Shown: piece by piece, positions 1 to 9,443 of the stretch
How positions within the stretch are numbered: position 1 is the first letter of the stretch
How the letters are laid out: the number at the start of each line of letters is the position of its first letter
Assembly: GCA_029251085.1 (NCBI GenBank)
Contig: JAQXDZ010000031.1
Span: forward strand, 48,977 to 112,976
Reading direction: 5' to 3'
Source of the DNA: Mariniblastus sp.
GTDB taxonomy: Bacteria; Planctomycetota; Planctomycetia; Pirellulales; Pirellulaceae
Length of the DNA: 64,000 nucleotides
Notes under the pieces: generated by a model
Told to the model about the DNA's origin: nothing
Database searches by the model: none
The model's input: only the letters and a program-made list of their open reading frames with translations
Program-made: the position numbers and the translations under genes

Positions 1-861
1 TTAAGTCTGGCGAAATTGAAGTATGAGCGAATGAGTGAAGTCTTGGCAAAATTGGAAACCCGTTTTGTTGAGTTACCTGCCGAGCTTGGAGGCCCTGTGA
101 TCCAATTGCTTGCTGAGGCTGATGAAGGTCGGGCAATCGATTTAGTTGAAAAAACACTTGCCAGTGGCCAACAAGTGACTCAGCAGGCGGCGATTTCGAC
201 GTTAGGTAAAATGAAATCGAAACGTGCTGCAGATTTGATCACTGAGCTATTGGTAAAAATGAATAAGGATGATTTTCAGGCAAATCTCCGCCTCGATGTG
301 AGTTTAGCGGCGGCAGAGCGAACCGAAGAAACCGTGAAAGAACAGCTGGCCGCCTACGTGGCGGCAACGGTGAATCTAGCAGACTTGGCGACGTCCTACG
401 CCGATGCGAAAATCGGTGGTAATGACGCCAAGGGAGCGAGCGTGTTTTATGGGAAAACCGAAGTGTCCTGCGTTCGCTGTCATCGAATTGATGGGACGGG
501 TGGGCAGGTTGGTCCGGAGCTTTCAGCGATTGGCAAAACCAAAGACCGTCAGTATTTGCTAGAGTCGATCGTGCACCCAAATAAGGTAGTTGCCGAAGGG
601 TACACGCAGGTTAAGGTCACCACCGATGAGGGCGAGTTGTTGGTGGGGATCGTAAAACGCGAAACCGACGATTCACTGGTTTTGTTAGATGCTGATGGCA
701 AGGAGATCGTCATTGACCAGGAAGCGATTGACGATCGCCGACCAGGCAAGTCATCGATGCCGGCTGATTTGATTAACCAACTCACCAAAAAAGAAGTTCG
801 TGATTTAGTCGAATTTCTCTCCAATCGGAAAACGGAGCCGAGCGGTGGCGAGCACGAATAG
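1..861 (+). CDS. PVC-type heme-binding CxxCH protein, 3' part
   Basis: The frame is open from the first base, so this is the C-terminal part of a longer protein whose start lies outside the window. The N-terminal half of what is visible looks helical and HEAT-like. A class I c-type heme motif Cys-Val-Arg-Cys-His lies at 469-483, followed by the Gly-Pro-Glu-Leu and Leu-Glu-Ser-Ile-x-x-Pro segments typical of the planctomycete heme-binding domain (TIGR02603 type). That domain is usually found at the end of large secreted PQQ- or sugar-dehydrogenase-like proteins, where it is thought to carry electrons in the periplasm. The substrate cannot be told from this fragment. The downstream gene is convergent, with only about 57 bp between the two stops. 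Confidence 0.8.
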   Translation, partial: LSLAKLKYERMSEVLAKLETRFVELPAELGGPVIQLLAEADEGRAIDLVEKTLASGQQVTQQAAISTLGKMKSKRAADLITELLVKMNKDDFQANLRLDVSLAAAERTEETVKEQLAAYVAATVNLADLATSYADAKIGGNDAKGASVFYGKTEVSCVRCHRIDGTGGQVGPELSAIGKTKDRQYLLESIVHPNKVVAEGYTQVKVTTDEGELLVGIVKRETDDSLVLLDADGKEIVIDQEAIDDRRPGKSSMPADLINQLTKKEVRDLVEFLSNRKTEPSGGEHE

Positions 862-918
862 GAAGTGCGTCGATCCAAATTGACAAGGTTTTTAAACCGT
901 GTTGGGTGGCGTGGCCAA

Positions 919-2520
919 TCATGGTGAACTGTTTGGCTCTTCGTCTTTTCGATCGACTTTTTGGTCGACTTTTTGGTCGACTTGGGTCACACGGATGATG
1001 CTGCCTTGGATCTCTATGACGCGGACGGAAACTCCGGCTTCCACGAACGCTCCATCGCTAACAACGTCGATGGAGCGGTTGTCGAATTTAGCCCTGCCGG
1101 CTGGTCGCAGAAGCGATTCTGATTCTCCCCAGTCTCCGACCGAGACGAGCGGGTGAGGGGTTGGGATTGGTTTGCCAGAAGCGTCGGTAGTCGGTTTTGG
1201 CGATGCGAACGGTTCGGTGGATAGGATCATTTTATTGAGGATTGGAATGGAGCCCATTTTCTTGGTAATGAACATTGCGGCCAGTAAAAAGGCAACGCAA
1301 GAGATCATTAGTGTGAAACTCGCTCCGATTGATTGGTCCCACTGTTCAGGGGTTGCGGGAAGAACAAAGTTTTGACCGGCCAGGACGACGCTTACAAAAA
1401 GTAAGGCAATTCCGGTCAGTCCTGAGACTCCAAATCCCGGGATAATAAACAATTCCGCAAAGATAAACGCGACACCGCCGAGAAAGAGGATGACCTCAAG
1501 CCAGCCTGAGGTGCCTGCAAGAAATCTGCTCCAAAAGAACAGTAACGCTGCCAATCCACTTAGGAGACCGCCAACGCCCAGGCCGGGTGCGCTGAACTCA
1601 ATATATAACGCGACCATCCCGAATAGAATTAGCAGCACGGTAACGATTGGGTTGTTTAAAAAGTGAGCGACTTTGTCCGTCAACTTGAGAGAGTAGACCT
1701 TAATCGAGTCTTTGGGGAAATTAAACTCATTTGCCAAAGCGTCCGGTGTTGTCGCCATTCCCTGGGCAAGCCCCAACTGCAGTGTTCGTTGCCCACTGAG
1801 CGTGAGGAATCGTTCGGGGCCTGATTCAGGAATCAGTTGCCAAGGAGCGACTGGTTTCTCGGCCGAGTCGGAACGGACAGATTGGAAAAGTGGAGTGCCG
1901 TCGGGGTTCTCGGGGTCGGGTTTTTGGTATACCAAAACGTCCTTGTCAATTAGTGCTTCAGCAAGGTCTGGTGACCGTCCTTTGGATTCCGCCAAGTCGC
2001 GTGCGTCCCGCGATAGGTACGATTCGAGTTTTGGCTCGATGAGTCGGAACGCCCCTTGTTCTAAGTCGAATCCGATCTCGCCAATGTCACCGAATTTCGC
2101 ATTGGGATCGATCAGGATTTCATCACAACCTAGTGCGACGAGTGCACCGCCTGAGATGGCTTCGTTGGAAATAATGGCAACCGTGTAGGCCCATTGGCAG
2201 TCCCTAAGTTTTCTTGCCATTTCGAGGCTTTCCTGTTTAAGGCCTCCCGGACTGTCAATTTCGATAATCAACAGATCGACGCCGGCGCGGCGAGCCATTT
2301 CAAAACGATTGTCAAAATACATTTTGAGTTGTGGCTGGATTTCGCCTTTGAATTCAATAACTGCCGGTTTAATAATCTTGGCTGGTCGAGGTCGGGTCGC
2401 ATCTGGGACCGAAGACGCTTGGTAGTAGGTCGCCATCGCGTCTACGCTGACAGCAAGGCAAAATGCTATCGCGAAAATTTTACACAGCTTGAATCTTAGT
2501 TTTGTATCTTTTTCAACCAT
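919..2520 (-). CDS. NfeD-family membrane-bound serine protease (ClpP class)
   Basis: Chosen start is the ATG at 2520, preceded by AGGAC and followed by a clear signal peptide (Lys-rich, then a hydrophobic run ending Val-Asp-Ala-Met-Ala). The frame is open 35 codons further upstream, but that extension is charged and would bury the signal. Product about 533 aa. The N-terminal third is a ClpP-like serine protease domain, with Ile-Asp-Ser-Pro-Gly-Gly near residues 88-93 and Ala-Ile-Ser-Gly-Gly-Ala around residue 123 (candidate nucleophile Ser). Several membrane segments follow around residues 310-440, then a C-terminal NfeD OB-fold. Long NfeD proteins of this kind degrade membrane-associated proteins such as stomatin partners. 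The extreme C-terminus carries a Val-Asp-Gln-Lys repeat made by three 12-bp copies. Confidence 0.85.
   Translation of the reverse strand: MVEKDTKLRFKLCKIFAIAFCLAVSVDAMATYYQASSVPDATRPRPAKIIKPAVIEFKGEIQPQLKMYFDNRFEMARRAGVDLLIIEIDSPGGLKQESLEMARKLRDCQWAYTVAIISNEAISGGALVALGCDEILIDPNAKFGDIGEIGFDLEQGAFRLIEPKLESYLSRDARDLAESKGRSPDLAEALIDKDVLVYQKPDPENPDGTPLFQSVRSDSAEKPVAPWQLIPESGPERFLTLSGQRTLQLGLAQGMATTPDALANEFNFPKDSIKVYSLKLTDKVAHFLNNPIVTVLLILFGMVALYIEFSAPGLGVGGLLSGLAALLFFWSRFLAGTSGWLEVILFLGGVAFIFAELFIIPGFGVSGLTGIALLFVSVVLAGQNFVLPATPEQWDQSIGASFTLMISCVAFLLAAMFITKKMGSIPILNKMILSTEPFASPKPTTDASGKPIPTPHPLVSVGDWGESESLLRPAGRAKFDNRSIDVVSDGAFVEAGVSVRVIEIQGSIIRVTQVDQKVDQKVDRKDEEPNSSP
951..986. repeat. 12-bp tandem repeat, three copies
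   Basis: Three consecutive 12-bp units (951-962, 963-974, 975-986) share the core GGTCGACTTTTT, with small changes in the first and last copy. They lie inside the 3' end of the NfeD gene and encode Val-Asp-Gln/Arg-Lys repeats on the minus strand. Confidence 0.85.
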
Positions 2521-2819
2521 AATTGGTTTGTCCTGGCACTCGTGCACTTTGTTTTTCTTGCCTGCTAGCTCTCGTTTAACAACAAATTGTCGGGGAAATA
2601 TTTCGAGCTTGGAGCGTTTCGGCAATTACATTCTAATGCTTTAATGATTCGGCACGAAAGGTGCAAAAAAACTAATGAAGGGTTTCGGCATCGCTGAAAC
2701 TCGAGCTACGTCTCAGTTGATTTAGGTTAGTTGCTTCAAGGATGAAGCCGTCGTGAAATTAGTTGAGGTTGGTAGTTAGAGGACTTATCTTTAGATCGAC
2801 CATTCCAAGGAGGGAACGG

Positions 2820-4277
2820 ATGAGGGTTAAATTTTCACCAGAGTTGCCGCTGATTTTCGCGCTCGTTAGTTGTGTCTTCTTATTGCCAGCCGACGTAAGC
2901 GGTCAATCCTCTCAAAATTCGTCTCCTGCCTGCCTGTATTTTGTGACTCAGCAAAGCTGTCCGCCATGCCGACAGATGGATCCAGTGATTGAACGCCTGG
3001 TTAGTCAGGGGTATCCGGTAAAGACCGTGCATCTTGAGACTAATCGTGCCTGGGCACAGTGGGCGAACGTTCAAAGGACTCCGACTGTAATTATGTTGGA
3101 CAGCGACGACCGGATCATGAAGCGTTTTTCCGGGGTTATTGGTGGCGATGTATTGCAGGGTTGGTTCGCAAATGCAGGTATAAGCCCTGTGGCTCAGAAG
3201 CAGAATCGGTTACCAAAAGACTGGGAGCGGCATTTTGATGAACCAGGCGAATCAGCTCCTCCATCGGGTGTTGGGGAATCATCTAATGCCAATCCGGAGA
3301 GTTCCAATCCAAAAGATTCTTATGAAAGACTGGCGCTTAGGTCTACGGTCAAGATTAGCTTAAACGTCGCTTCGCAGGCTTATGTTGATTATGCGAGCGG
3401 AACTTCCATTTACAGTAATGGCAATACCAGCCTTATTTTGACCTGTGGTCATTTGTTTCGAGAGTCCAACGGTACGGGAAAAATATCCGTGATCGCAAGT
3501 GCCGAAGATGGCGGCGTTCGCGAGTTTGATGGTGCTTTGCTTGCGTGGGATGCCAAAAATCGAGATGTCGCTTTGGTGAGGGTTGATCATCCTGGATTTC
3601 AGTTGCCCGTTAATCCCATCGCTCCACGAGCAACGAGCGATTTCGAGTCTGACAACCTGTTCACGCTTGGTTGTGACTACACTAACGCCGCGACCCTTGG
3701 GGAAACCTATAGTGGGATCCGTCAGACTGGACCAACGATTAGGCAAACAGAAATTTTAAGACAATCGAACTACAGCGGGATCTATAAATTTGACACTGCC
3801 GGGAGCCCAGTTCAGGGGCGCAGTGGCGGTGGTTTGTTTACCCGAAACGGAGAGTTGATTGGCGTTTGTAACGCTCGCATTTGTAACGCAGACGAAGGTA
3901 TCTACACGGGCTTGGACTCGGTCTACTGGGTGATTGATAAAGCGGGATGTGGCGGTTTATTCGATTCGAAAGAAAACTTGGCGTTAGTAGAGCCGCGTAC
4001 CCAGGAGGCTCCGATTGCGTTTAGGTTTCGTGAGATTCCCAACGTCGATCAACGGGAATTGTTTGTTCCCAATCAAACTGAGCGTAATCTGGTTTCGGAT
4101 GGACGCCGAAGTAGGGTCATCATTATTATTGAAAATGAGTCGGGTGAATCAGAGTTAATCAGGGTTGAGAACCCAACTTCGGAATTGCTTGGAAGTGTCC
4201 GTGCCTTCAAGGAGAGTCGGCAGAATTCGGTGAAGCAGTTGGAGATTACCTCGGTTCGTACGAACGAACGTCGCTAA
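2820..4277 (+). CDS. Exported thioredoxin-like / trypsin-like protease fusion
   Basis: Start is the ATG at 2820, behind a strong AAGGAGGG at 2807-2814; an upstream TTG in frame (2763) lacks such a site. Product 485 aa. A signal peptide covers about residues 1-28. A thioredoxin fold follows, with Cys-Pro-Pro-Cys at 47-50 and the cis-Pro segment Arg-Thr-Pro-Thr downstream. A short linker rich in Ser/Asn/Pro leads to a chymotrypsin-fold domain with a readable triad: His211 (Thr-Cys-Gly-His), Asp249 (Arg-Asp-Val-Ala-Leu) and Ser335 (Gly-Arg-Ser-Gly-Gly-Gly). It should therefore be an active extracytoplasmic protease fused to a redox or disulfide module. No PDZ domain is seen. The target is unknown. 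It is divergent from the NfeD gene. Confidence 0.82.
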   Translation: MRVKFSPELPLIFALVSCVFLLPADVSGQSSQNSSPACLYFVTQQSCPPCRQMDPVIERLVSQGYPVKTVHLETNRAWAQWANVQRTPTVIMLDSDDRIMKRFSGVIGGDVLQGWFANAGISPVAQKQNRLPKDWERHFDEPGESAPPSGVGESSNANPESSNPKDSYERLALRSTVKISLNVASQAYVDYASGTSIYSNGNTSLILTCGHLFRESNGTGKISVIASAEDGGVREFDGALLAWDAKNRDVALVRVDHPGFQLPVNPIAPRATSDFESDNLFTLGCDYTNAATLGETYSGIRQTGPTIRQTEILRQSNYSGIYKFDTAGSPVQGRSGGGLFTRNGELIGVCNARICNADEGIYTGLDSVYWVIDKAGCGGLFDSKENLALVEPRTQEAPIAFRFREIPNVDQRELFVPNQTERNLVSDGRRSRVIIIIENESGESELIRVENPTSELLGSVRAFKESRQNSVKQLEITSVRTNERR

Positions 4278-4679
4278 ACCGTTGGCACGATTCGTCCAAA
4301 ATGGAAATATCCAAATGCGATCGTATGGGGTGGCAATCCGTGAGATGGCTTGGTTGGCGATGGAAACAACCAAAAAAATTCAAAAAAACAAGAAAACGAC
4401 TGTGCTGAACAGGTAGTTTGGGTTCTCGGTAGCCCCGAGGATTTGGAGGTTGGGGCTGAATAACCGCAAAAAATCGGCATTTTTCCATTGGTCCTTGGAT
4501 TGTGCCGGGTTAAATAACGGGTCAAAATAAAGTCCCGCTTTTATTTTTGATTCGGAACCTGGAAGGGTTTGAGTGGTTAAATTAACCAGAAGCCCGCATC
4601 GATCCGAGGAAGAGTGGTCGTCGCAGGGCGTTTGAATCAAAAATAGATTTGTCCCACATATCAATTTCAGGAGATGGTG
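4278..4679. other. Gene-free stretch
   Basis: About 400 bp with only short overlapping minus-strand frames that have no recognisable product. It presumably holds the leader of the following gene; CAGGAG at 4668-4673 is its ribosome binding site. No clear terminator for the upstream protease gene was seen. Confidence 0.5.
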
Positions 4680-5456
4680 ATGGTTTTTCGAGGCAGATTT
4701 CAGGTCCTCGCACTCGCAGTGTTGTGTGCGTTTTTAGTAGCGGCAGACTTTGCGATGGCTCAACCTGGTGGTCGAACTCGCGGTACTGGTGGATCGATGT
4801 GGGGGCAAGTTTCTCAATTGAATCTGCTTGGGCAAGAAGCCGTTCAGAAAGAACTTGAATTAGTTTCTGATCAGGTAGACGCGATTAAGGAAGCGCAAGA
4901 CCGTCAGCGTGAAATGATGCGAGAGGTTTTCATGGGCGCGAGAGACCGGATGCAGGGACTCGACAATGACGAGCGACAGGAGCTCTTCAAGGAAATCCAG
5001 GAAGAGATGAAGGAAGCCAATTCTGGACTTGAAAACGAGGTAATGGAAGAATTGTTGCCTCACCAGATTTCACGACTGAAGCAGCTTTATAATCAGGCTC
5101 AAACTAACCGCAGCGGCGGTGCGCAGAGCGGAAGTATGCCCAACAGTTTGGTTGAAGACTTGGGGCTCACTGAAGAGCAGCTCAAGGAGTTGAAAGAAAA
5201 AGCGGCTGAAGTAAGCCAAAGGCTGAAGGAAAAAGTCGCTAAGCTGCAGGCTCAGGCTCAGGATGAGATTTTCTCGTCTGTGTTGACTAAAGAGCAACTC
5301 GGCAAGTATGAAGAGTTGATGGGAGACAAGTTCGAGTTCCCGGCACCGACCCGCGGAAATTGGGGACGGAGCAGTGATCGAGGCAGTGATCGGGGTGGCG
5401 ATCGAGGTAGTGATCGAGGTGGCGATCGGGGTAGCAGCCGAGGTAGTGATTTCTAG
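4680..5456 (+). CDS. Exported LTXXQ/Spy-like helical protein with SDRG tail
   Basis: ATG codons occur at 4674 and 4680; the CAGGAG at 4668-4673 fits 4680 better. Product about 258 aa. A signal peptide ends near Ala-Met-Ala-Gln. The rest is a long charged helical region containing two Leu-Thr-x-x-Gln-like motifs (Leu-Thr-Glu-Glu-Gln and Leu-Thr-Lys-Glu-Gln), which recalls the periplasmic Spy/CpxP chaperone fold and similar planctomycete secreted proteins. The C-terminal 28 or so residues are a (Ser/Gly)-Asp-Arg-Gly repeat, probably disordered and highly charged. A strong terminator follows the stop, so it is likely a single-gene transcript. The function is inferred only from fold-level resemblance. 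Confidence 0.7.
   Translation: MVFRGRFQVLALAVLCAFLVAADFAMAQPGGRTRGTGGSMWGQVSQLNLLGQEAVQKELELVSDQVDAIKEAQDRQREMMREVFMGARDRMQGLDNDERQELFKEIQEEMKEANSGLENEVMEELLPHQISRLKQLYNQAQTNRSGGAQSGSMPNSLVEDLGLTEEQLKELKEKAAEVSQRLKEKVAKLQAQAQDEIFSSVLTKEQLGKYEELMGDKFEFPAPTRGNWGRSSDRGSDRGGDRGSDRGGDRGSSRGSDF
5371..5454. repeat. 12-bp tandem repeat encoding (S/G)DRG
   Basis: About seven 12-bp units alternating between Ser-Asp-Arg-Gly and Gly-Asp-Arg-Gly codons form the 3' end of the Spy-like gene, right up to its stop codon. Confidence 0.85.
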
Positions 5457-5491
5457 TCATTCTCGCTGCGGGATAACCAAGAAGATAAACA

Positions 5492-5523
5492 AACGGTTCG
5501 GGCTTTCCCGAGCCGTTTTTTTT
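5492..5523 (+). terminator. Rho-independent terminator
   Basis: An 11-bp stem (5492-5502 with 5507-5517, one G-T wobble) closes a CTTT loop and is followed by eight T residues at 5516-5523. It lies 36 bp after the stop of the Spy-like gene. Confidence 0.9.
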
Positions 5524-5952
5524 ATTGGTCATCAGTGGCGTGAATTGGGCTGGAAATGCCTGGTCAGAAATCGCTAAATTCACAGCCAGGAACTAGAATA
5601 GACGAAACTTGCCGAGTTAAATGGGGTTTTATTGAGGACGGAGAGTGTGGGAAAGCGGGTAACGCTGGAAAACTGTTCCGTCTTGGTTGATCCTGTGTTA
5701 ACCGTCTTGGCCAGTTCGGGTTGGGACTGTTATTACGGTTGCTCAGCGGTTCTGGTCGGGATCCTGAGGAAATGGAATCGAATCATGTGTTGGACGCAAT
5801 TTTGTGCTCTTAGAGTCCGAATTCGTCACGCATAATGTCGCATTACTTTCGGCGTGGCCTTGGTAGAGTTGAGTTTTTTGAAAACGAAATGGTGTCGTGG
5901 TTAACTTGGTCAGCGATAGTTTCAAACCCAATTTTGATTTGTAGAGTCTGAA
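5524..5952. other. Gene-free leader region upstream of the T2SS locus
   Basis: About 430 bp without a supportable gene; a 67-codon frame at 5632-5835 has no family resemblance. It follows a terminator and precedes gspE, so it most likely contains the promoter and leader of the secretion operon. No promoter boxes could be assigned with confidence. Confidence 0.5.
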
Positions 5953-7635
5953 ATGCAATTAGTGGAAACTTTAGTTCGGCGTGGATTGGTATCTGACGCT
6001 CAGTTTAACCATGCTGAGAGTCTTGGCGGTGATGTACTGGCATCGCTAGTTGGGGCGGGCGCGGTTTCTCATGAAGCGGCTTTAGAGGCGATGGCGGACG
6101 AAGTCGGTGTAAAGTTTTTAGACTTGCGAACAGCCGACATTGATTTGTCCTTGCTCGAAGATTTTCCACTGAAAATTATCTATCGCCAGGTCTTGTTTCC
6201 CGTCAGTCGCGAAAACGGCACGATCGTCGTTGCAACCAGTGATCCGCTCGATTTTTACCCGCTGGACGAAATCAGCGCGGCGATGGGTTTGGCAGTTGAA
6301 CCTGTTCTGGCCGAGCAATCAGAAATTGCCAAATTGATCAAAACCCACCTCGGTGTTGGTGGTGAGACGATTGGCGGTTTGATCGAGCAAAGAACCGAAG
6401 ACGGGATTGAGTTGCTGACCGAAATTGAGACGGACGGTAGCGAGCTTTCCGAGATGGCGCAGGAAGCAAGCGTTGTTCGTTTGGTCAATGAAATTTTGCT
6501 TGAAGCTGTTGAGTCGCGAACCAGTGACGTTCACATTGAATCGCAGCAAGACGGAATTGTGATTCGAAACCGAATTGACGGCATTCTTCATACCCAACCG
6601 GTTCCACCTGAGATCAATCATTTTCGCGCTGCGATCATCAGTCGACTGAAGATCATGGCGAAGTTAAATATCGCCGAGAAACGGTTGCCGCAGGACGGCC
6701 GAATTAAGATTCGGGTCAAAGGCCGAGAAGTGGACGTGCGTGTTTCGGTGATTCCGATGATTCACGGCGAGAGTCTCGTGATGAGGATTCTGGATAAAGG
6801 CGCGATGGTTTTTGAGTTGAAGGGCCTCGGAATGTCTGAGGAAACTTATGATGAATTTAGGAAATTGATTTCGTTGCCACACGGGATTATTTTGGTTACG
6901 GGGCCTACCGGTTCTGGTAAGACGACGACGTTGTACAGTTCGTTGATTGAAATTAACGATCCAAAAACAAAGATCATTACTACCGAGGATCCGGTTGAGT
7001 ACCAGTTAAAAGGTATTAATCAGATTCAGGTGCATCCGAAGATCGGATTGACCTTTGCCCACTCGCTTCGAAGTATTTTGCGGCACGATCCTGACGTCGT
7101 TCTGGTTGGTGAAATTCGCGATTTAGAGACTGCGGAAAACGCCATCCAGGCGTCGCTCACCGGTCACCTTGTGTTCAGCACGCTTCACACGAATGATGCA
7201 GCCGGTGCGTTTACGCGGATGGGTGATATGGGCGTCGAGCCGTTTTTGGTTGCCAGCACCGTTGAGGCAATTATGGCACAACGACTTGTTCGTCGGCTTT
7301 GTAGTTGTCGCCGCGAGGTAAAACCCGCAACGGCGGATCTGCCTGATGATTTTCCGATGGAAATGCTGGATCACGGGCCAATTTACGAAGCTGTTGGTTG
7401 CCGGGAGTGCCGGGATGTTGGGTATCGAGGAAGGCTCGGTATTTACGAATTGCTCGTCACGACGGATGATCTGCGACAAATGGCTCACGATCGCATGAGC
7501 ACTTGGGAAATCAAGAAAGCTGCCATTGCCGGCGGAATGAAAACGCTTCGCGATGATGGCTGGCGAAAAGTAATTCAAGGAGATACTTCGGTGGAAGAAG
7601 TGCTTCGAATAACCAAGGGTGACCGGCGAAGTTAG
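5953..7635 (+). CDS. gspE: Type II secretion assembly ATPase GspE
   Basis: This 560-aa protein has the usual length of GspE/PilB ATPases. An N-terminal MshEN/T2SSE_N domain covers about residues 1-140. The ATPase domain shows Walker A Gly-Pro-Thr-Gly-Ser-Gly-Lys-Thr at 317-324, the Asp-box Thr-Glu-Asp-Pro-Val-Glu, and Walker B beginning at Asp381. A four-cysteine zinc site is present (Cys450, Cys452, Cys483, Cys486). In T2SS this hexameric cytoplasmic ATPase drives pseudopilus assembly through the GspF platform. PilB is the main alternative, but the following genes (five pseudopilins, GspL/M-like proteins and a secretin, without pilT) favour T2SS. It is the first gene of the operon-like run. 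Confidence 0.93.
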   Translation: MQLVETLVRRGLVSDAQFNHAESLGGDVLASLVGAGAVSHEAALEAMADEVGVKFLDLRTADIDLSLLEDFPLKIIYRQVLFPVSRENGTIVVATSDPLDFYPLDEISAAMGLAVEPVLAEQSEIAKLIKTHLGVGGETIGGLIEQRTEDGIELLTEIETDGSELSEMAQEASVVRLVNEILLEAVESRTSDVHIESQQDGIVIRNRIDGILHTQPVPPEINHFRAAIISRLKIMAKLNIAEKRLPQDGRIKIRVKGREVDVRVSVIPMIHGESLVMRILDKGAMVFELKGLGMSEETYDEFRKLISLPHGIILVTGPTGSGKTTTLYSSLIEINDPKTKIITTEDPVEYQLKGINQIQVHPKIGLTFAHSLRSILRHDPDVVLVGEIRDLETAENAIQASLTGHLVFSTLHTNDAAGAFTRMGDMGVEPFLVASTVEAIMAQRLVRRLCSCRREVKPATADLPDDFPMEMLDHGPIYEAVGCRECRDVGYRGRLGIYELLVTTDDLRQMAHDRMSTWEIKKAAIAGGMKTLRDDGWRKVIQGDTSVEEVLRITKGDRRS

Positions 7636-7722
7636 AGAGGGTTTTCTTTTCTTTTTAGTCCAAGTTTGATGGTGGCCCGGAAAACGAAACGCGTAGAAGT
7701 TCTTAAGCGGAATTAAAATCGA

Positions 7723-8931
7723 ATGCCTGAATACAATTATAAAGCAAGAAATCTGCAGGGTGAAATCACCTCGGGTTCGATGTTCGCCAATACTGAAAAA
7801 GATATGGTTGGGGCGTTGTCGGCCAAAGGGTTGTTCCCTGTTTCAGTTTCCACGGAAGTTGAGAAAAAACAAATTAGTTTTGGTGGCGGCCGAGTTAGCG
7901 ATCAAAAGATTGCTGCGTTTTACGAACAGCTTGCCTCGTTGATAACCAACGGCGTGCCGATGATGAGATCTCTCAGGATTCTTAAAGAGCAGGCCCAGAT
8001 TCCCGTTTTTCGAAATGCCTTAGAGGATGTGATTGAGCGGGTTGAGGATGGTGAGACGCTTTCCGATGCGTTTGCCAAGCATCCCAAGGTCTTCAGTGAG
8101 ATGGCCGTTAATATGTCGCGGGCGGGAGCTGAGGGCGGATTTCTCGAAGACGCACTATTGAGAGTGGCAAAGTTTACTGAACAGCAGTCTGAACTAAAAT
8201 CGAGGACCACCGGAGCGTTAATCTACCCAGCGGTTCTGGCCACGATTGGTACGATCGTGGTTTCGGTTTTGATCATATTCTTTGTACCCAAGTTTGGTTC
8301 AATGTTCGACCAGCTGCGGGCAATGGGCGAACTGCCTCTGGTGACCGAATGGTTGTTGTGGTTTAGCGATTTTGTTCGGGGCTACGGAATCTTTTTCGCT
8401 GGAATCGCTGTGGTTGGAATCGTGATTCTGAAATATCAGTTGGCGACGGAGTCTGGTAGGCGTTGGGCGGATCGTTGGAAAATTAAATTGCCAATACTGG
8501 GGCCAATCTTCCTCTCGTTGGCCGTTGGAAGATTCTGCCGAGTATTGGGGACCCTGCTGCGTAATGGTGTGCCGATCCTTCGCGCTCTCGACATCAGTAA
8601 AGACGCAACGGGCAATAAGATTTTGTCCGAGGCCATTGCCGACGCCGCCGAGAATATTACTTCGGGCGATTCGCTTTCGAAACCCTTGGGTCAATCGGGG
8701 CATTTTCCGCGGAACGTCACGGAGATGCTGAGTGTTGCAGAAGAATCAAATACGCTTGACGACGTGTTAATCAACATTTCCGATGGCTTAGAAAAACAAA
8801 CGGTTCGGCGTCTTGATATCATGGTTAAGCTTATCGAGCCGCTGATGTTAATGGTGATGGCTTTCATTATTTTGATTGTTGTCGTGGCGTTGCTTTTACC
8901 AATTATGAAGATGGGGAGTGTGATGCAATAA
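7723..8931 (+). CDS. gspF: Type II secretion inner-membrane platform GspF
   Basis: 402 aa, the usual length of the family. It begins with the Pro-Glu-Tyr-Asn-Tyr-Lys-Ala segment typical of GspF/PilC and contains two T2SSF repeats (roughly residues 69-192 and 272-394), each with a Gly-x-Pro-(Met/Ile)-x-Arg-(Ser/Ala)-Leu motif, plus three hydrophobic membrane segments, the last at the C-terminus. It is the polytopic inner-membrane platform coupling GspE to pseudopilin assembly. It lies 87 bp after gspE. The start has only a weak ribosome binding site. Confidence 0.93.
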   Translation: MPEYNYKARNLQGEITSGSMFANTEKDMVGALSAKGLFPVSVSTEVEKKQISFGGGRVSDQKIAAFYEQLASLITNGVPMMRSLRILKEQAQIPVFRNALEDVIERVEDGETLSDAFAKHPKVFSEMAVNMSRAGAEGGFLEDALLRVAKFTEQQSELKSRTTGALIYPAVLATIGTIVVSVLIIFFVPKFGSMFDQLRAMGELPLVTEWLLWFSDFVRGYGIFFAGIAVVGIVILKYQLATESGRRWADRWKIKLPILGPIFLSLAVGRFCRVLGTLLRNGVPILRALDISKDATGNKILSEAIADAAENITSGDSLSKPLGQSGHFPRNVTEMLSVAEESNTLDDVLINISDGLEKQTVRRLDIMVKLIEPLMLMVMAFIILIVVVALLLPIMKMGSVMQ

Positions 8932-9003
8932 AACGAAACTTGGATGCGTTTTTCACCCCTGTTTTTATTCAAACCTATAAAAAACTGTTTAAGAGGAATT
9001 GAG

Positions 9004-9426
9004 ATGAAATTAAGAAGACAAAGTCGGCGGAACTCTGGTTTTACATTGCTTGAACTGCTTTTGGTGATGGCTATTTTGGTTGTTTTGGCCGGTCTTGGAA
9101 CCGTCGCGGTAGTCAACCTGCAAAGAGGTGCGTTGACGAGCACTGCGACGATTGAGATCGAGACAATGAAAAGAGCCTGCAAGATGTTCAAGCTAAATGT
9201 AGGTTCTTACCCTGCGACGCTGGATGACCTGTACACCAACCCGACAGGCATGAGTCGTGCTCAATGGGGCGGTCCTTATCTGGATGAGCCAGTTGGTAAC
9301 GATCCATGGCAAAATCCGTACTCGTACACGAAGGACGAATTGAATGATGTCGTTACGGTTCGGTCTTCTGGGCCTGACAAGCAGAGCGGCACTGAAGACG
9401 ACGTTCCAGCAGCCGACAGTAAATAG
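9004..9426 (+). CDS. gspG: Major pseudopilin GspG
   Basis: Start ATG at 9004, with AGAGG about 10 bp upstream; an in-frame ATG at 8944 would put a long hydrophobic stretch before the leader and is less likely. The 140-aa product has a short Lys/Arg leader, a prepilin peptidase site after Gly12, then Phe-Thr-Leu-Leu-Glu (Glu+5 present) and one hydrophobic helix. The C-terminal part carries the T2SSG signature Trp-Gly-Gly-Pro-Tyr-Leu, Asp-Pro-Trp-x-Asn-Pro-Tyr and Ser-Gly-Pro-Asp, the calcium-binding loop region of major pseudopilins. A hairpin directly follows the stop. Confidence 0.93.
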   Translation: MKLRRQSRRNSGFTLLELLLVMAILVVLAGLGTVAVVNLQRGALTSTATIEIETMKRACKMFKLNVGSYPATLDDLYTNPTGMSRAQWGGPYLDEPVGNDPWQNPYSYTKDELNDVVTVRSSGPDKQSGTEDDVPAADSK

Positions 9427-9443
9427 TTCGCAAGGTTATTGGC

